From Guadua angustifolia (Eukaryota > Streptophyta > Magnoliopsida > Poales > Poaceae): a stretch of DNA of 64,000 nucleotides. Every line of letters starts with the position of its first letter. Within the stretch, counting starts at the first letter, position 1. The stretch is taken from positions 45,170,200 to 45,234,199 of the forward strand of contig CM070517.1 of the NCBI GenBank assembly GCA_036346375.1, given 5' to 3'. Below, in pieces: positions 53,529 through 64,000 of this stretch. Below the pieces are notes generated by a model that worked only from the letters and a program-made list of their open reading frames with translations, was not told where the DNA came from and made no database searches. The position numbers and the translations under genes are program-made.

Positions 53529-56077
53529 TGAAAGGACAGGTGATGTCGCCTAGAGGGGGTGAATAGACAATTACAATTTTACAATTTAACATGCAGTGAA
53601 ATAAAACACCCAAAGTTTTCATCCGAGTGTCAGGGATTTTATCCGGATACTCCGGTATAAATGTCCTGGACTATCCGGTAATTGTCTTGGATACTCGGGA
53701 TTGGAGGCCTCTGGATGAAATTTGAAATTCCTCCAACTTTTAAACAATCTACTTGAACACAAAGATGATAAACACTAGCAGGAACCTAGATCAAGTAGAT
53801 GCCTAGCGAGAAACTCAATAATCAAATAGATCGGGCAATTTCAAGATTCAAAATCAAATACTAAAGCAAGAACAAAAGTAAGCAAACTTAGAGACAATGA
53901 TTTTTCACCCGAAGTTCGGATCCTTGAGGGGATCCTACGTCTCCGTTGAGGCGGCTCAGTCACACTTGAGTTGGAGTCTCTTTCAACCCTCTTACTCGGT
54001 GTTGCACAAATGCACTCACGGTTTCAACTCCTTTGACGCTTGAGCCGGGGTCTCTTTCAACACTCTTCCTCCCGGTGTTGCACAAATGCACTCGCCGGTC
54101 TTCACTTCTTGATTCCTTCCCTTGCGGAGGCGGAATCCAACCTTCACAAACTTCCTACGGCCAACCACACGAAGAACCGGTGGCTCGTAGGTGACCTCCT
54201 AGCCGTCTAGGAGTCCTCAACCTCCAAGAGTAACAAATGCTCACGAAGAACAAGCTTGGAGATGAAATCAAGTGCTCAAACAACTCAAATCCACTCAATC
54301 TAACACCTCACTCCTCAAACCCTTCCCAACCCTTCTCTCAAAGGGGATCACTTAGATCTAAGGGTAAAGAGGTGTTTAGGGGGCTCAAGAACAAGAGGAG
54401 AACACCTCAAACCACTGGAATAACGGCCACCTTTCAAATGGGGAGGATGGGGCTTTAAATAGAGGTCTCCAAGCAACTAGCCGTTGAAACTGCGCAAAGT
54501 CCGGACTATCCGGACATATAGTCCGAGTATCCGGACTTAAGGTGACTTGGAGGCGAACCGAGAGGTTAACCGGAGTGTCCGGACTAAATCCCGGATATTC
54601 GGACATTTACCCAGAGTGTCCGGACTAAATGTCCGGATACTCCGATTGGACACAAGAAATGACTGAAAACGAGCATAACGTTTGATTCGGACTCGATTTA
54701 AGTGATTTTGGACTCTATTGAAAGCTAAGAACAAGGGCTACACAACCAACAAGGTCTCACTACCCAAATCTTAAAGGATAAATCCAGATTTCACCAAGAA
54801 TCCAAGAGAGACCTACAATTCTCACTTTAAAAGAACACCAATACCACACTCTCTCTAAATTTCACAAGGATGAATCATTTGAGCACTTGACACATCTAAA
54901 AGTCATTCAATGGAGCATCCCTCTTAATAGTACGGCAATCCTTAGACTCAAATTCAAACGAGAAATCTAAGTCTTACATTCAATCCGCATCTGTCGTCTT
55001 CTTTCTTAACTTGGGTGCATGAAGACCTTCACCTTATAGTTGATGACATCTTCGCCTTGTCTAACTTGACTCGATTCACCTCATGAGACTCTCGTCCTAT
55101 CAACCTTGACTTGATCATCCTCTCTGACGATCTCCACGCCAAGTCGATCTTGACTTAGTCCTCAACTCTTGGTGACACCGCCGTCTTGTTGACCTCGGCT
55201 TAACGATCATACTCCAAGATATCTTGGTCATCATACACACACGGGACCTAATTCTTTTCAAGTCACTCATGAAAGACATTAGTCCCAAAAGCTCAATAGA
55301 TGTGAATAAATTGATATTTGTGAGCAATTAAGTACCACAAGTGTTTCATATAAAGAAGCATAATATAACTGGAAACACTTGACATAAAAGATATTCTCTA
55401 CTAAGTACATCATGATGAATATGTAATTGATCTATATGCACTAGAGAGATAATTGCGATATGATGAATCAATTAAATCATGGCAAGGATCACAGTCTTTA
55501 CTTAAATGAAGCACATGATAAAATATACACGAATTGTACATGTGCAAATAATACTTGGAACAAGAGTAAATATGTGATCCAACTCTAGATTAAACTTCAC
55601 TAAGAGAGGTGCATGAGAAGATACACAACTAAGACATACATGCACCAAGTCAATCTATAGCAATGTGAAGTTTAACTCTAGTTAATACATGCATACTAAA
55701 AGCAAAGCACATAATGAACTCAAATGAATATATATGCACAAATAAATATGACATGAAACAATGTGCATATATATAATCAACATGTTACTTGGAGTTCACT
55801 ATGCATTTGCACAAAAGGAATGCAATAACAAATATAGAATAGATACCAAAATTGCATACCTTAACTTTGCTTAACCATTCCACTTGATTTTCCTCTAAAT
55901 AGATGAGACTAATACTCAACTTAGCAATAAACATGTTAGTCTCATAGCAATATAATCATATTAGAGGTTTGTCATTTGTTAAGCACTAAGTTAAGCATTT
56001 ACTCAATTACATAGATTGTCATTATATGCGTTTGTCATTAATCACCAAAATAACATAAGTGCCTAGATGCACTTTCA
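53529..56077 (-). repeat. 3' LTR (left copy)
   Basis: 2,549 bp, starting TGAAAGGACAGG and ending GATGCACTTTCA on plus, so its tips are inverted (TGAAAG/CTTTCA). Its first 1.6 kb align with 62387-64000, with many one- to three-base indels. It contains clustered TCCGGA words (53640-53700 and 54500-54650). Confidence 0.85.
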
Positions 56078-56093
56078 ATCTCCCCCTTTTTGG
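56078..56093 (-). promoter_or_regulatory. Polypurine tract of the gag-only copia
   Basis: Read on minus it is CCAAAAAGGGGGAGAT directly before the LTR start TGAAAG. It would prime plus-strand DNA synthesis. Confidence 0.75.
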
Positions 56094-59000
56094 TGATTTA
56101 TGACAAACTTATTATCAATTGCACCAAATGACAATAAAACAAGCATGAAGAAACAATAAGAGATCATACTTACAAAATATCCTTTTTGTATCGATTAGGG
56201 ACAATTGATAAATCCATAAATTCTCCCCTTTTGTCATTAATCCCAAAAGGTGCTTAAGAGATCCTTATTGTTCATTCAATAAATTCTCCCCCTTGATTGC
56301 ACACTCAATAAAAGGATTAGGGAGAACAAGATAAAAATAAAAAGAAGAAGCTAGGAATAGGACAATAATATTAAGCTCCCCCTAAATCTAGGCAAGATAT
56401 GATACCAATTATATCCAAGATTTAGGTAATAGATTTTTCGAAATGATACCAATTTAAATGTAGTCATGATTCACAATATGTAAGTGATGCTTAAATCATG
56501 ACATATGAATATGATTTCATATGGAGAATATTCATTCTTTAAACATTAAGATCATATAGCAAATTTATATATCTTAAGCACATGCTTATGACCCAATTAA
56601 ATTCTAACAATCAAGATCATGAATCAACATTGTATAATTAAGATGCACTTTCATGATCAAGAATTTCATAAATTTATCAAGGGTATACCTCTTTGCAATG
56701 TGTCACCCATATGTATCTTTTTAATTCATGATAATGCCAAATGCAAGTTAGATGACAATTTTAAAAGCAATTCAGACTTAGAGAATACCTCTTGAAGAAT
56801 ACTAATTAATTGATACCAATTGAAACTAATTACATATACCGATTGATGATACCAATTAAAAGGAACAACACCATTTAGAATAAGACAATTGAGCATAATG
56901 ATGTGCAAGGACATTATTAAATATGGTCAAAAAGAAACACGTCCCTTTGTCGATTCTTGTCAACCGCATGTTCGAATTGGTCATGATCACTGCGCCCGGC
57001 CTTAGATCCCTCGGACTATGGAGCTTCTCTCCATTTCCTTCATCCCACCGTCGAAGATGACCCCTTTTCCAATACCTTGAACATCAATAGACAAGCACAC
57101 GATTTTCGGGAACAAATATCTCTCAACTTGACCCAAGTTAGGTTGATAATGTCTAGGTACAACATGCATGATATAGATGATAAACATGACAATACTATTT
57201 GCACGCAATTTAAAAGGTTCAAGATATCAATTGAAGATTTCATTATACCAATTTACAATGAAAATATTTGAAACTCATTCAAATTCAATCTTGACATCCA
57301 CTTGTAAGAGAGACAATGGGTAAAACAAATTCAAACTCTCTCTTGAACTTACAAGGGAAAATTTTTCTTTTCCATAATAAACTCCGAGTCATGCAAGAGA
57401 GGAAACATTTGAGGCTAAGATACAATTAAATCCAATTTCCAGAAAAACTTAGCCAAATGATGCACTTTCATTGGAATGAAAACTTAAATAAATATGCTCC
57501 ACTTTGAAGCTTAGAGCAATGAATAACTTCACTTAGTTTTCATCTTGAAAGGCTTGCCAAGACACCAATTTAAAACTATCAAAATCTCAAAAGATGCAAA
57601 TAGCAGCACAAAATCGATTATAGCTTTTAAACCATTACTCAAATGCAAAAATCATCAACGTGGAAAAGATCCATCTCGAAATTCTCTTCGAGGGCTGTGA
57701 AGACCAAAAACTCATTTGAGCAAAGGAAAACCCCGAAAACTTGACAATAGAGAATGCTGAACTAAAAGTTTCGGGAAAAGAAATCTCGCTTTGAATTGGT
57801 CCTTAGGATGAAAACAAGAGCAAATGAGCTCCTAAATAATTTTAGATGAATCATGGAGCAATAAATTGAGTTACCTTAGTTTTCATCACAAGGAAATACT
57901 CAAATCATCTTAAAGGTAAGCAAGATTTCAAAAATGCAATGTGCTGAAAAATTCAGTTTTGACATTCCATTGAAGCTTTTTGACAAGGCTGAAAGAAGGT
58001 TCAAACAAAGTTCATAAATTCTGAAAAAATTATACAATGAAGTCCAACTATAGAGGATCAATTCTTACAAAGGTGGTCCCCTCAAATTCTGCTCTGATTT
58101 GGAGATACAAAATCACAAATCAGCTCAAAACCATGCAAAAGTCTGAATTTTCAGCATTTGATCAAAGAGGAAAAAGCCATAACTTTTTCAAATGAAGTTG
58201 AAATCATTTGAAATTGTGCAGAAACATACTTTGGACTTATAAGAAACTTTTCCAAAAAGAATTTTCCAAAAAGGAGTCTCCAATCAAAAGATATGCCAAA
58301 TTTTGCTTTGTAGGTATGATTTTCAATCAAAGAGAAGAAAAGTCAAAACTTTTTCAAATTAAGTCCAAGTGATTTGAAACTTTCCAGAAATGAACTTTGA
58401 ACTATTTAGAAAGTTTCACAAAAAGAATTTCCTCAAAAGGAATTTTATTTCAAAAGATATGACAAATTTTGCTTTGAAGGTAAAAAGAAAGTTCAATTTG
58501 CATCGAATACTCAAAATAAATCCGATTTGAAATTTATGGAGATTTGAACTTTCATGACTTTGTATGAGTTAGAAATACTATTTAAAGCCAAGAAACATAA
58601 AGAAATCCAATTGAAATAGCAAAACTCACAATATGCAAGAATGGGTCATTTTGGGTCAAATGAAGAATTTTGGCCAAATTCAAATAGCTATAACTTTTGA
58701 ACGGTTGGTCGTTTGGAAAAACTTTGAACTAAAGAAATGCTCAAAATGACCAACCCTACGAGTTTTGTATTGACCACTTTTTCAAAAACTCAATAGATTT
58801 TAACTTATGAAAATATTTCATTTAATCCAAAATCAAGATCTTATATGATCCATTTGAGGCCAAATTTGCTAGTTTGTTTCTAAAATAGAAATTTTTACTC
58901 CGAAAGTATTGTAAAACATTTGAAATACATATTTGAGACCTTTTATAAAGATTTTCACAAATATTGGCCTTTTTGAATACATTTTTGACTTTTTGACCAA

Positions 59001-60594
59001 AACGGCTCATATAAAGGATATACATGCATATGATTTTCAACGTTATTCCAAAAAGTATCAAATGAAGTCAAATAGCCATGAGATTGTGCAGAAATGATCC
59101 ATGGACATCCAAGAGACTTCTCCAAAAAGAATTTCTCAAATATCACCCTCCAATCAAAAATTAGGCCATTAGGAGCATTGGAGGTTTAGTTTTGACACTA
59201 AGTCAAATAAAGTCAACAATCTCGCAAATGAGTTCAAATAAATTTGAGAATTTCCAGATATGAACTCCATATGCGAGCGAAGGTTTTTCAACTAAAATTT
59301 TCAGTAAATCAATTTTATTTTGAGAGAAATGGTGAAAGATGTATTTGAATCACATAAAGGATTAAGATTTTCACCAAATCCTCAAAATGGAACCAAATGA
59401 GTTTTGAATGGAAATGTGCACTTATATGGCTTCATATGAGTTAGAGAGATGTTTATAAGCCTATTAGCATAATCAAATCCATTCAAATTGTAAAAACCAA
59501 CTTTATGCAAGAGTATGCCAAATAAGATCAAAAGAGAGATTTTGATGAACTTCAAAAAGGCATTTTGCAATAAACCTTGGTAAAATTCATGAAACCAATA
59601 TGAAATGCTCCAAATGATCAAGATAAACATCAAACACACCATTTAGAGCAATTTCAAAGTAAAGAAGGCATTCGAATTCTTAAAGAGATGAATTTGGCAA
59701 TAAAACCTTTAAGTTTCAAGAAATTCTCTAGTTTTGCCAAAGTGAGCTTAAGTGGGTATTTAATCTTTCCATAAGCTTATATGAGTTGCAAATACCCTTG
59801 TGAGTCAACTCATAGCGTGAAACTTGACTCATTTGGCAAAACTCACTTAAGTACTAGAAATGGACCTTTTGATCAATTCAAGTTTAAGGCGAGTTTCAAA
59901 ACCTCATAGCTTCAAATCGTTGGTCATTTGAAAATCCTTTGAATTCTGAAAATTGTTAAGAATGACCAACTCTAGGATTTTTGTTTTGAAATTATTTTCA
60001 AAATCCTTTTACCTTTAAATCTATGAAAATTATAAGTTTAAATCCAAAACAAGATACTACTATCTAGATTTTGGGCATGAAACTCATTTTCTTTTCAAAA
60101 TAGATTTTGCAAAGCCAAAACCTTTGAAAAACCTTTTGAAAACATTTTTATACAATTATCAACTAGTTTTTCAAAAGATTACTAATAGAGTACACAAATT
60201 TTGAGTTTTGGCTAAAAGGCTTGATTTTGAAAATATATATTAGCACTTATATAAATATGGGCACATGTAGGGACATGATATACATGATTATGATTTAGCA
60301 CTCCCCCTAAATGTGCCACTATCCCAAATTTGCTCAAGATTGCAATCAAAACAATTAATAAGCATGAGCAAGCATATAACAAGCAATCTAAATTGATTTT
60401 CATGAATAATGCAATATAACCTACACAAGGCTATAAGCTATAAGAATCAATTTAAATACTTGTTACCCGAGATGGCATTGGCTCAAGATTGAAGTGATCT
60501 TCCTCATGCTTAGCTCCATTTTGCAAATGATTAAGTCCTCTTCCCTTTTGAAGAAGCCAAACGTCCAATCCATCTCATATTACCTAAAAATCTT
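56094..60594. other. Non-coding interior of the gag-only copia
   Basis: 4.5 kb of A+T-rich sequence without any domain-bearing frame on either strand; the longest frames are under 90 codons. Where an autonomous copia would carry protease, integrase, RT and RNase H, none of their motifs (GAG pre-integrase HxxxH, DDE, YVDDM) could be read. Weakly similar 100-200-bp segments recur, for example CTCCAATCAAAA with AGGCCATT or ATATGCC, and AAAGAATTTCCTCAAAAGG-like phrases. This suggests an old, internally duplicated filler. Confidence 0.6.
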
Positions 60595-61248
60595 TTAGGC
60601 GGTTTTTGGTACCCAATCCTTGTTGGGTCCAACAATGTTAGTCACAATAGATTTAGGAACCCAAATGCTCCTAATATTAGTAGTCTTAGGTGAACTAACA
60701 TAACTAGGAATAGGTTTGCGATAATTATTCCTTCTAGGCAATTGATCGGCATTTTTGTAATAAGGCTTAAGAGGACAATGATACTTAGCAAAACTATTTC
60801 TAGTTTGATCTTTTCTAAGCATATGATTATTAAAATTATGCATTGGCTTAGAGGATCTAGCATATCTAGTAAATGATTTGCTATTGTTGTTTTTCCTAAG
60901 CACATGATCAACATGATTTTTCTTGGTCTTAGGAGATATAGCATTTTGAGCAAACACATTTCTAGATTTATTTCTTCTAAGCACATGATTATCACTATTA
61001 TGCATAGACTTAGAAGAGTCGACAAATTTGGTAAACACATTACCATCTTTGTCTTTCCTAAGCAAATGATGATCATTGACAATAATAGGCTTAGGAATGA
61101 TACCTTTGGGACAATCCTTACCGATGTGCCCCTTTTCCCGACAATTGTAGCAAGTGTGCTTTGAGCATCTCCTTTTCTTGACTTGCTCTTTGTCGGTTTG
61201 CCTCATTGTTGATTGTTGTGGCTTGATCTCCACTTTGTTAGGACACAC
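60595..61248 (-). CDS. Copia Gag, zinc-knuckle part and basic repeats
   Basis: 217 codons. A zinc knuckle CYNCREKGHIGKDC (C-x2-C-x4-H-x4-C) lies at about residues 33-46, preceded by VKKRRCSKH. Then come four or five imperfect basic repeats built on H(H/M/V)LRKDK/N-x6-F-x-K. The end is IWVPKSIV...GPNKDWVPKTA, the point where Gag joins pol in autonomous relatives; here TAA follows instead. It is a frame-shifted continuation of the Gag frame at 61255-62328. In an intact parent the two would be one protein that coats the RNA in virus-like particles. The first ATG is uncertain. Confidence 0.65.
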   Translation of the reverse strand: MCPNKVEIKPQQSTMRQTDKEQVKKRRCSKHTCYNCREKGHIGKDCPKGIIPKPIIVNDHHLLRKDKDGNVFTKFVDSSKSMHNSDNHVLRRNKSRNVFAQNAISPKTKKNHVDHVLRKNNNSKSFTRYARSSKPMHNFNNHMLRKDQTRNSFAKYHCPLKPYYKNADQLPRRNNYRKPIPSYVSSPKTTNIRSIWVPKSIVTNIVGPNKDWVPKTA

Positions 61249-61254
61249 GGAGGC

Positions 61255-62328
61255 TTAAGTGGCCCTTCTTGTTGCATCCGGCACACAATCGTCTTCATTC
61301 TTGCATTGTGCTTCTTCTTGCTCTTCTCCTCTCGGAGTTGTAGCGAGTCCTCGCTTATCTTGAGGCGCCCTTGGCTTGCTCAAGATCTCATCGAGAATGG
61401 CTTTTCCTTTTACGCACTTCTTCAAGTCATTTTCTAATCTAATGGCTTGCGCCTTGAGCTCTTTATTTTCCTCTACAAGGTTAGTCTCAATATGCATAGA
61501 GGAAGTAGTAGCAATAGAATTTGAGCAATAAGGTAAATCATTGCTAGAGGTGAATATGCATTTATTTGATGAATTGTTTGTAATAGAAATTGGGCACGGC
61601 AATTCATCAACTAAATTACATTGAGTAGCAATATCCACTCTAGACTTAGTGAATTCCTTGAGAAGGACATTTTCATGATTTTCTTTTAGAATATTATAAT
61701 CATTTTGAAGTGAGTCATGCTCCAACTTCAAAATTGTATACTTCTTTTTCTCCTTCCCAAGAGATTCGTTGAGCTCCTTTAACATATTCATAAATTCATC
61801 ACAAGAGAGCTCATCATCATCATCATCACTTACCTCAATTTTACCTTTTGCCATGCAGCAACGGATTAGTGATGTGAGTGAATCTTCATCCTCGCTTGAG
61901 GCGAAGGTTGAGGTTGATGGAGATGTCGGTTCTTCCTCACTTGAGCTTGAGGTGGAGCTTGAGGTTTCATCTCCCGACGTCTCTTTCTTAATGCACTCCT
62001 CATTTGAAGACGTGGATGATTCAAATAGATCTTGAAGCTTTATCCATATCTCATGAGCGCTCTTGAGTTCGCATATGCTATCAAAAATTTCATCGCTCAC
62101 AACCCAAAATAATATGTTAGTAGCTTGAGCGTCGAGATGTAGGCATTTCATCTCTCCTTCAGTTGGATCAACTTCATTCAATGGAGACGAAAAGCCAACA
62201 TCTACAATCCACCATATTTGGGGGCTCATGGATTTAAAATGAATAGTCATAAGAGATTTCCATAAAGCATAATTTGAGCTATCTAATACAAGTAGATCAT
62301 TTGAGTGCTCTATTCCTCTAGTCGACAT
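61255..62328 (-). CDS. Copia Gag, N-terminal part (UBN2-type)
   Basis: 357 codons starting 58 bp from the LTR. The N-terminus (LDSSNYALWKSLMTIHFKSM, then LFWVVSDEIFDSICELKSAH and EIWIKLQDLF) is the copia Gag domain with its W-x6-H/F and EIW-x-KL signatures. A Ser/Glu-rich linker follows (ETSSSTSSSSEEEPTSPSTS), then a coiled coil at about 200-330 (LKELNESLGKEKKKYTILKL and NKELKAQAIRLENDLKKCV). The end runs out of frame. In the neighbouring frame the same DNA reads GCNKKGHLS, a second zinc-knuckle remnant, so a small indel near 61260-61290 split the original Gag. Confidence 0.75.
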   Translation of the reverse strand: MSTRGIEHSNDLLVLDSSNYALWKSLMTIHFKSMSPQIWWIVDVGFSSPLNEVDPTEGEMKCLHLDAQATNILFWVVSDEIFDSICELKSAHEIWIKLQDLFESSTSSNEECIKKETSGDETSSSTSSSSEEEPTSPSTSTFASSEDEDSLTSLIRCCMAKGKIEVSDDDDDELSCDEFMNMLKELNESLGKEKKKYTILKLEHDSLQNDYNILKENHENVLLKEFTKSRVDIATQCNLVDELPCPISITNNSSNKCIFTSSNDLPYCSNSIATTSSMHIETNLVEENKELKAQAIRLENDLKKCVKGKAILDEILSKPRAPQDKRGLATTPRGEEQEEAQCKNEDDCVPDATRRAT

Positions 62329-62372
62329 TTTTAACTCTCTAGACGGTTAAGTCTAATAAAATGAGAGCCCTA

Positions 62373-62384
62373 GCTCTGATACCA
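62373..62384 (-). promoter_or_regulatory. Primer-binding site (initiator tRNA-Met type)
   Basis: Read on minus: TGGTATCAGAGC, the common copia site complementary to the 3' end of initiator tRNA-Met, two bases from the LTR end. Confidence 0.9.
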
Positions 62385-62386
62385 AT

Positions 62387-64000
62387 TGAAAGGACAGGTG
62401 ATGTCGCCTAGAGGGGGGTGAATAGGCGAATTACAATTTTACAATTTAACATGCAGCGGAAATAAAACACCCAAAGTTTTCAGTCCGGAGTGTCTGGGGA
62501 TTTTATCCGGATACTCCGGTATAAATGTCCGGACTATCCGGGGTAATTGTGCGGATACTCCGGATTGGAGGCCTCTGGATGAAATTTGAAATTCCTCCAA
62601 CTTTTAAACAATCTACTTGAACACAAAGATGATAAACACTAGCAGGAACCTAGATCAAGTAGATGCCTAGCGAGAAACTCAATAATCAAATAGATCGGGC
62701 AATTTCAAGATTCAAAATCAAATACTAAAGCAAGAACAAAAGTAAGCAAACTTAGAGACAATGATTTTTCACCGAAGTTCGGATCCTTGAGGATCCTCGT
62801 CTCCGTTGAGGCGGCTCACACACTTGAGTTGGAGTCTCTTTCAACCCTCTTACTCCGGTGTTGCACAAATGCACTCGCGGTTTCAACTCCTTTGGCGCTT
62901 GAGCCGGGGTCTCTTTCAACACTCTTCCTCCGGTGTTGCACAAATGCACTCACCGGTCTTCACTTCTTGATTCCTTCCCTTGCGGCGGAATCCAACCTTC
63001 ACAAACTTCCTCGGCCAACCACACGAAGAACCGGTGGCTCGTAGGTGACCTCCTAGCCGTCTAGGAGTCCTCAACCTCAAAGAGTAACAAATGCTCACGA
63101 AGAACAAGCTTGGAGATGAAATCAAGTGCTCAAACAACTCAAATCCACTCAATCTAACACCTCACTCCTCAAACCCTTCCCAACCCTTCTCTCAAAGGGA
63201 TCACTTAGATCTAAGGGTAAAGAGGTGTTTAGGGGCTCAAGAACAAGAGGAGAACACCTCAAACCACTGGAATAACGGCCACCTTTCAAATGGGGAGGAT
63301 GGGGCTTTAAATAGAGGTCTCCAAGCAACTAGCCGTTGAAGCTGCAAAAGTCCGGACTATCCGGACATATAGTCCGGAGTATCCGGACTTAAGGTGACTT
63401 GGAGGCGAACCGAGAGGGTTAACCCGGAGTGTCCGGACTAAATCCCCAGATATTCCGGACATTTACCCCGGAGTGTCCGGACTAAATGTCCGGATACTCC
63501 GGATTGAACAAGAAATGACTGAAAACGAGCATAACTTTTGATTCCGAACTCCGATTTAAGTGATTTTGGACTCTATTGAAAGCTAAGAACAAGGGCTACA
63601 CAACCAACAAGGTCTCACTACCCAAATCTTAAAGGATAAATCCAGATTTCACCAAGAATCCAAGAGAGACCTACAATTCTCACTTTCCCAGCAACACCAA
63701 TACCACACTCTCTAAATTTCACAAGGATGAATCATTTGAGCACTTGACACATCTAAAAGTCATTCAATGGAGCATCCTCTTAATAGTACGGCAATCCTTA
63801 GACTCAAATTCAAACGAGAAATCTAAGTCTTACATTCAATCCGCATGCCGTCTTCTTTCTTAACGTCGGTGCATGAAGACCTTCACCTTATAGTTGATGA
63901 CATCTTCGCCTTGTCTAACTTGACTCGATTCACCTCATGAGACTCTCGTCCTATCAACCTTGACTTGATCATCATCTCTGACGATCTCCACGCCAAGTCG
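62387..64000 (-). repeat. 5' LTR (right copy, incomplete)
   Basis: The first 1.6 kb of an expected 2.5-kb LTR. Compared with the left copy it keeps regular phrases such as TCCGGAGTGTC and GTCCGGACTATCCGG where the left copy has lost or gained single bases. Strong TCCGGA clusters lie at 62485-62570 and 63345-63505. Confidence 0.85.

Larger units (their letters stand above)
53529..64000 (-). mobile_element. Gag-only copia-type LTR retrotransposon (runs off right end)
   Basis: The left LTR (53529-56077) and the right LTR (62387 to beyond 64000) begin with the same TGAAAGGACAGGTGATGTCG. On minus, TGGTATCAGAGC (62384-62373, complementary to initiator tRNA-Met) sits two bases inside the right LTR. 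A polypurine tract (CCAAAAAGGGGGAGAT, 56093-56078) abuts the left LTR. The interior (6.3 kb) has two gag-type frames near the primer site and then 4.5 kb without integrase or RT. The element depends on another copia for movement. Its left flank is GACTC, the candidate 5-bp duplication; the partner is outside the window. Confidence 0.85.

Noticed and set aside
62373..62384. tRNA-like sequence
   Set aside because: It is only the 12-base primer site complementary to tRNA-Met, not a tRNA gene; no cloverleaf surrounds it.

Overview
The window is nuclear DNA from a plant, almost certainly a grass and possibly a panicoid. The signs are GT-AG introns, Stowaway MITEs, a hAT element with an 8-bp target duplication, a MULE, copia and gypsy LTR retrotransposons with tRNA primer sites, an L1-type LINE, and RLP and GRF-zinc-finger families of grass type. 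I saw no tRNA, rRNA or CRISPR. Most of the sequence is transposon-derived. The species assignment is inference.

Layout. 1-1.75 kb is a gypsy LTR remnant. 1.75-6.69 kb is a decayed LINE ending in a poly(A) tail. 6.7-9.9 kb is a scrambled partial copy of a receptor-like protein (RLP) gene and its 3' flank. 10.3-16 kb holds two GRF-type zinc-finger gene remnants, a long inverted repeat and several tandem repeats. 16.8-21.1 kb is the only RLP copy with an open frame (678 aa), followed by a MITE and a repeated 3' module. 21.8-22.7 kb has an orphan first exon of an O-methyltransferase-like gene and an RLP N-terminal scrap. 22.9-26.5 kb (minus) is the best host gene: a complete five-exon CDCA7-like zinc-finger gene, 400 aa. 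27.6-28.2 kb is a third GRF remnant.

28.8-38.6 kb (minus) is a MULE transposase gene with captured myosin and kinase scraps beside it. It is split by a 7.7-kb non-autonomous LTR retrotransposon (30355-38059, TSD CTCAT), which itself carries a hAT element (36127-37206). 38.6-44.8 kb holds gypsy gag/LTR remnants. 44.8-47.1 kb is a copia 3' end with a 73-bp tandem array. 47.1-50.6 kb is a larger but broken RLP copy. 50.9-51.3 kb is an ABCC-transporter fragment. 51.3 kb to the end is a copia LTR into which a second, gag-only copia element has inserted; its right LTR runs off the window.

How it fits together. Five RLP-related segments (7.6, 16.9, 22.5, 47.3 and 50.5 kb) share promoter, coding or flank sequence. 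They look like a tandem disease-resistance-type cluster reshuffled by unequal recombination and then expanded by transposons. The open copy seems to have lost about 300 codons of LRRs by recombination between two LRR units that are still both present in the 47-kb copy. The CDCA7-like gene belongs to a family that directs DNA methylation maintenance with DDM1/HELLS-type remodellers, and here it sits among transposons. All calls come from reading the sequence; no database search was run.
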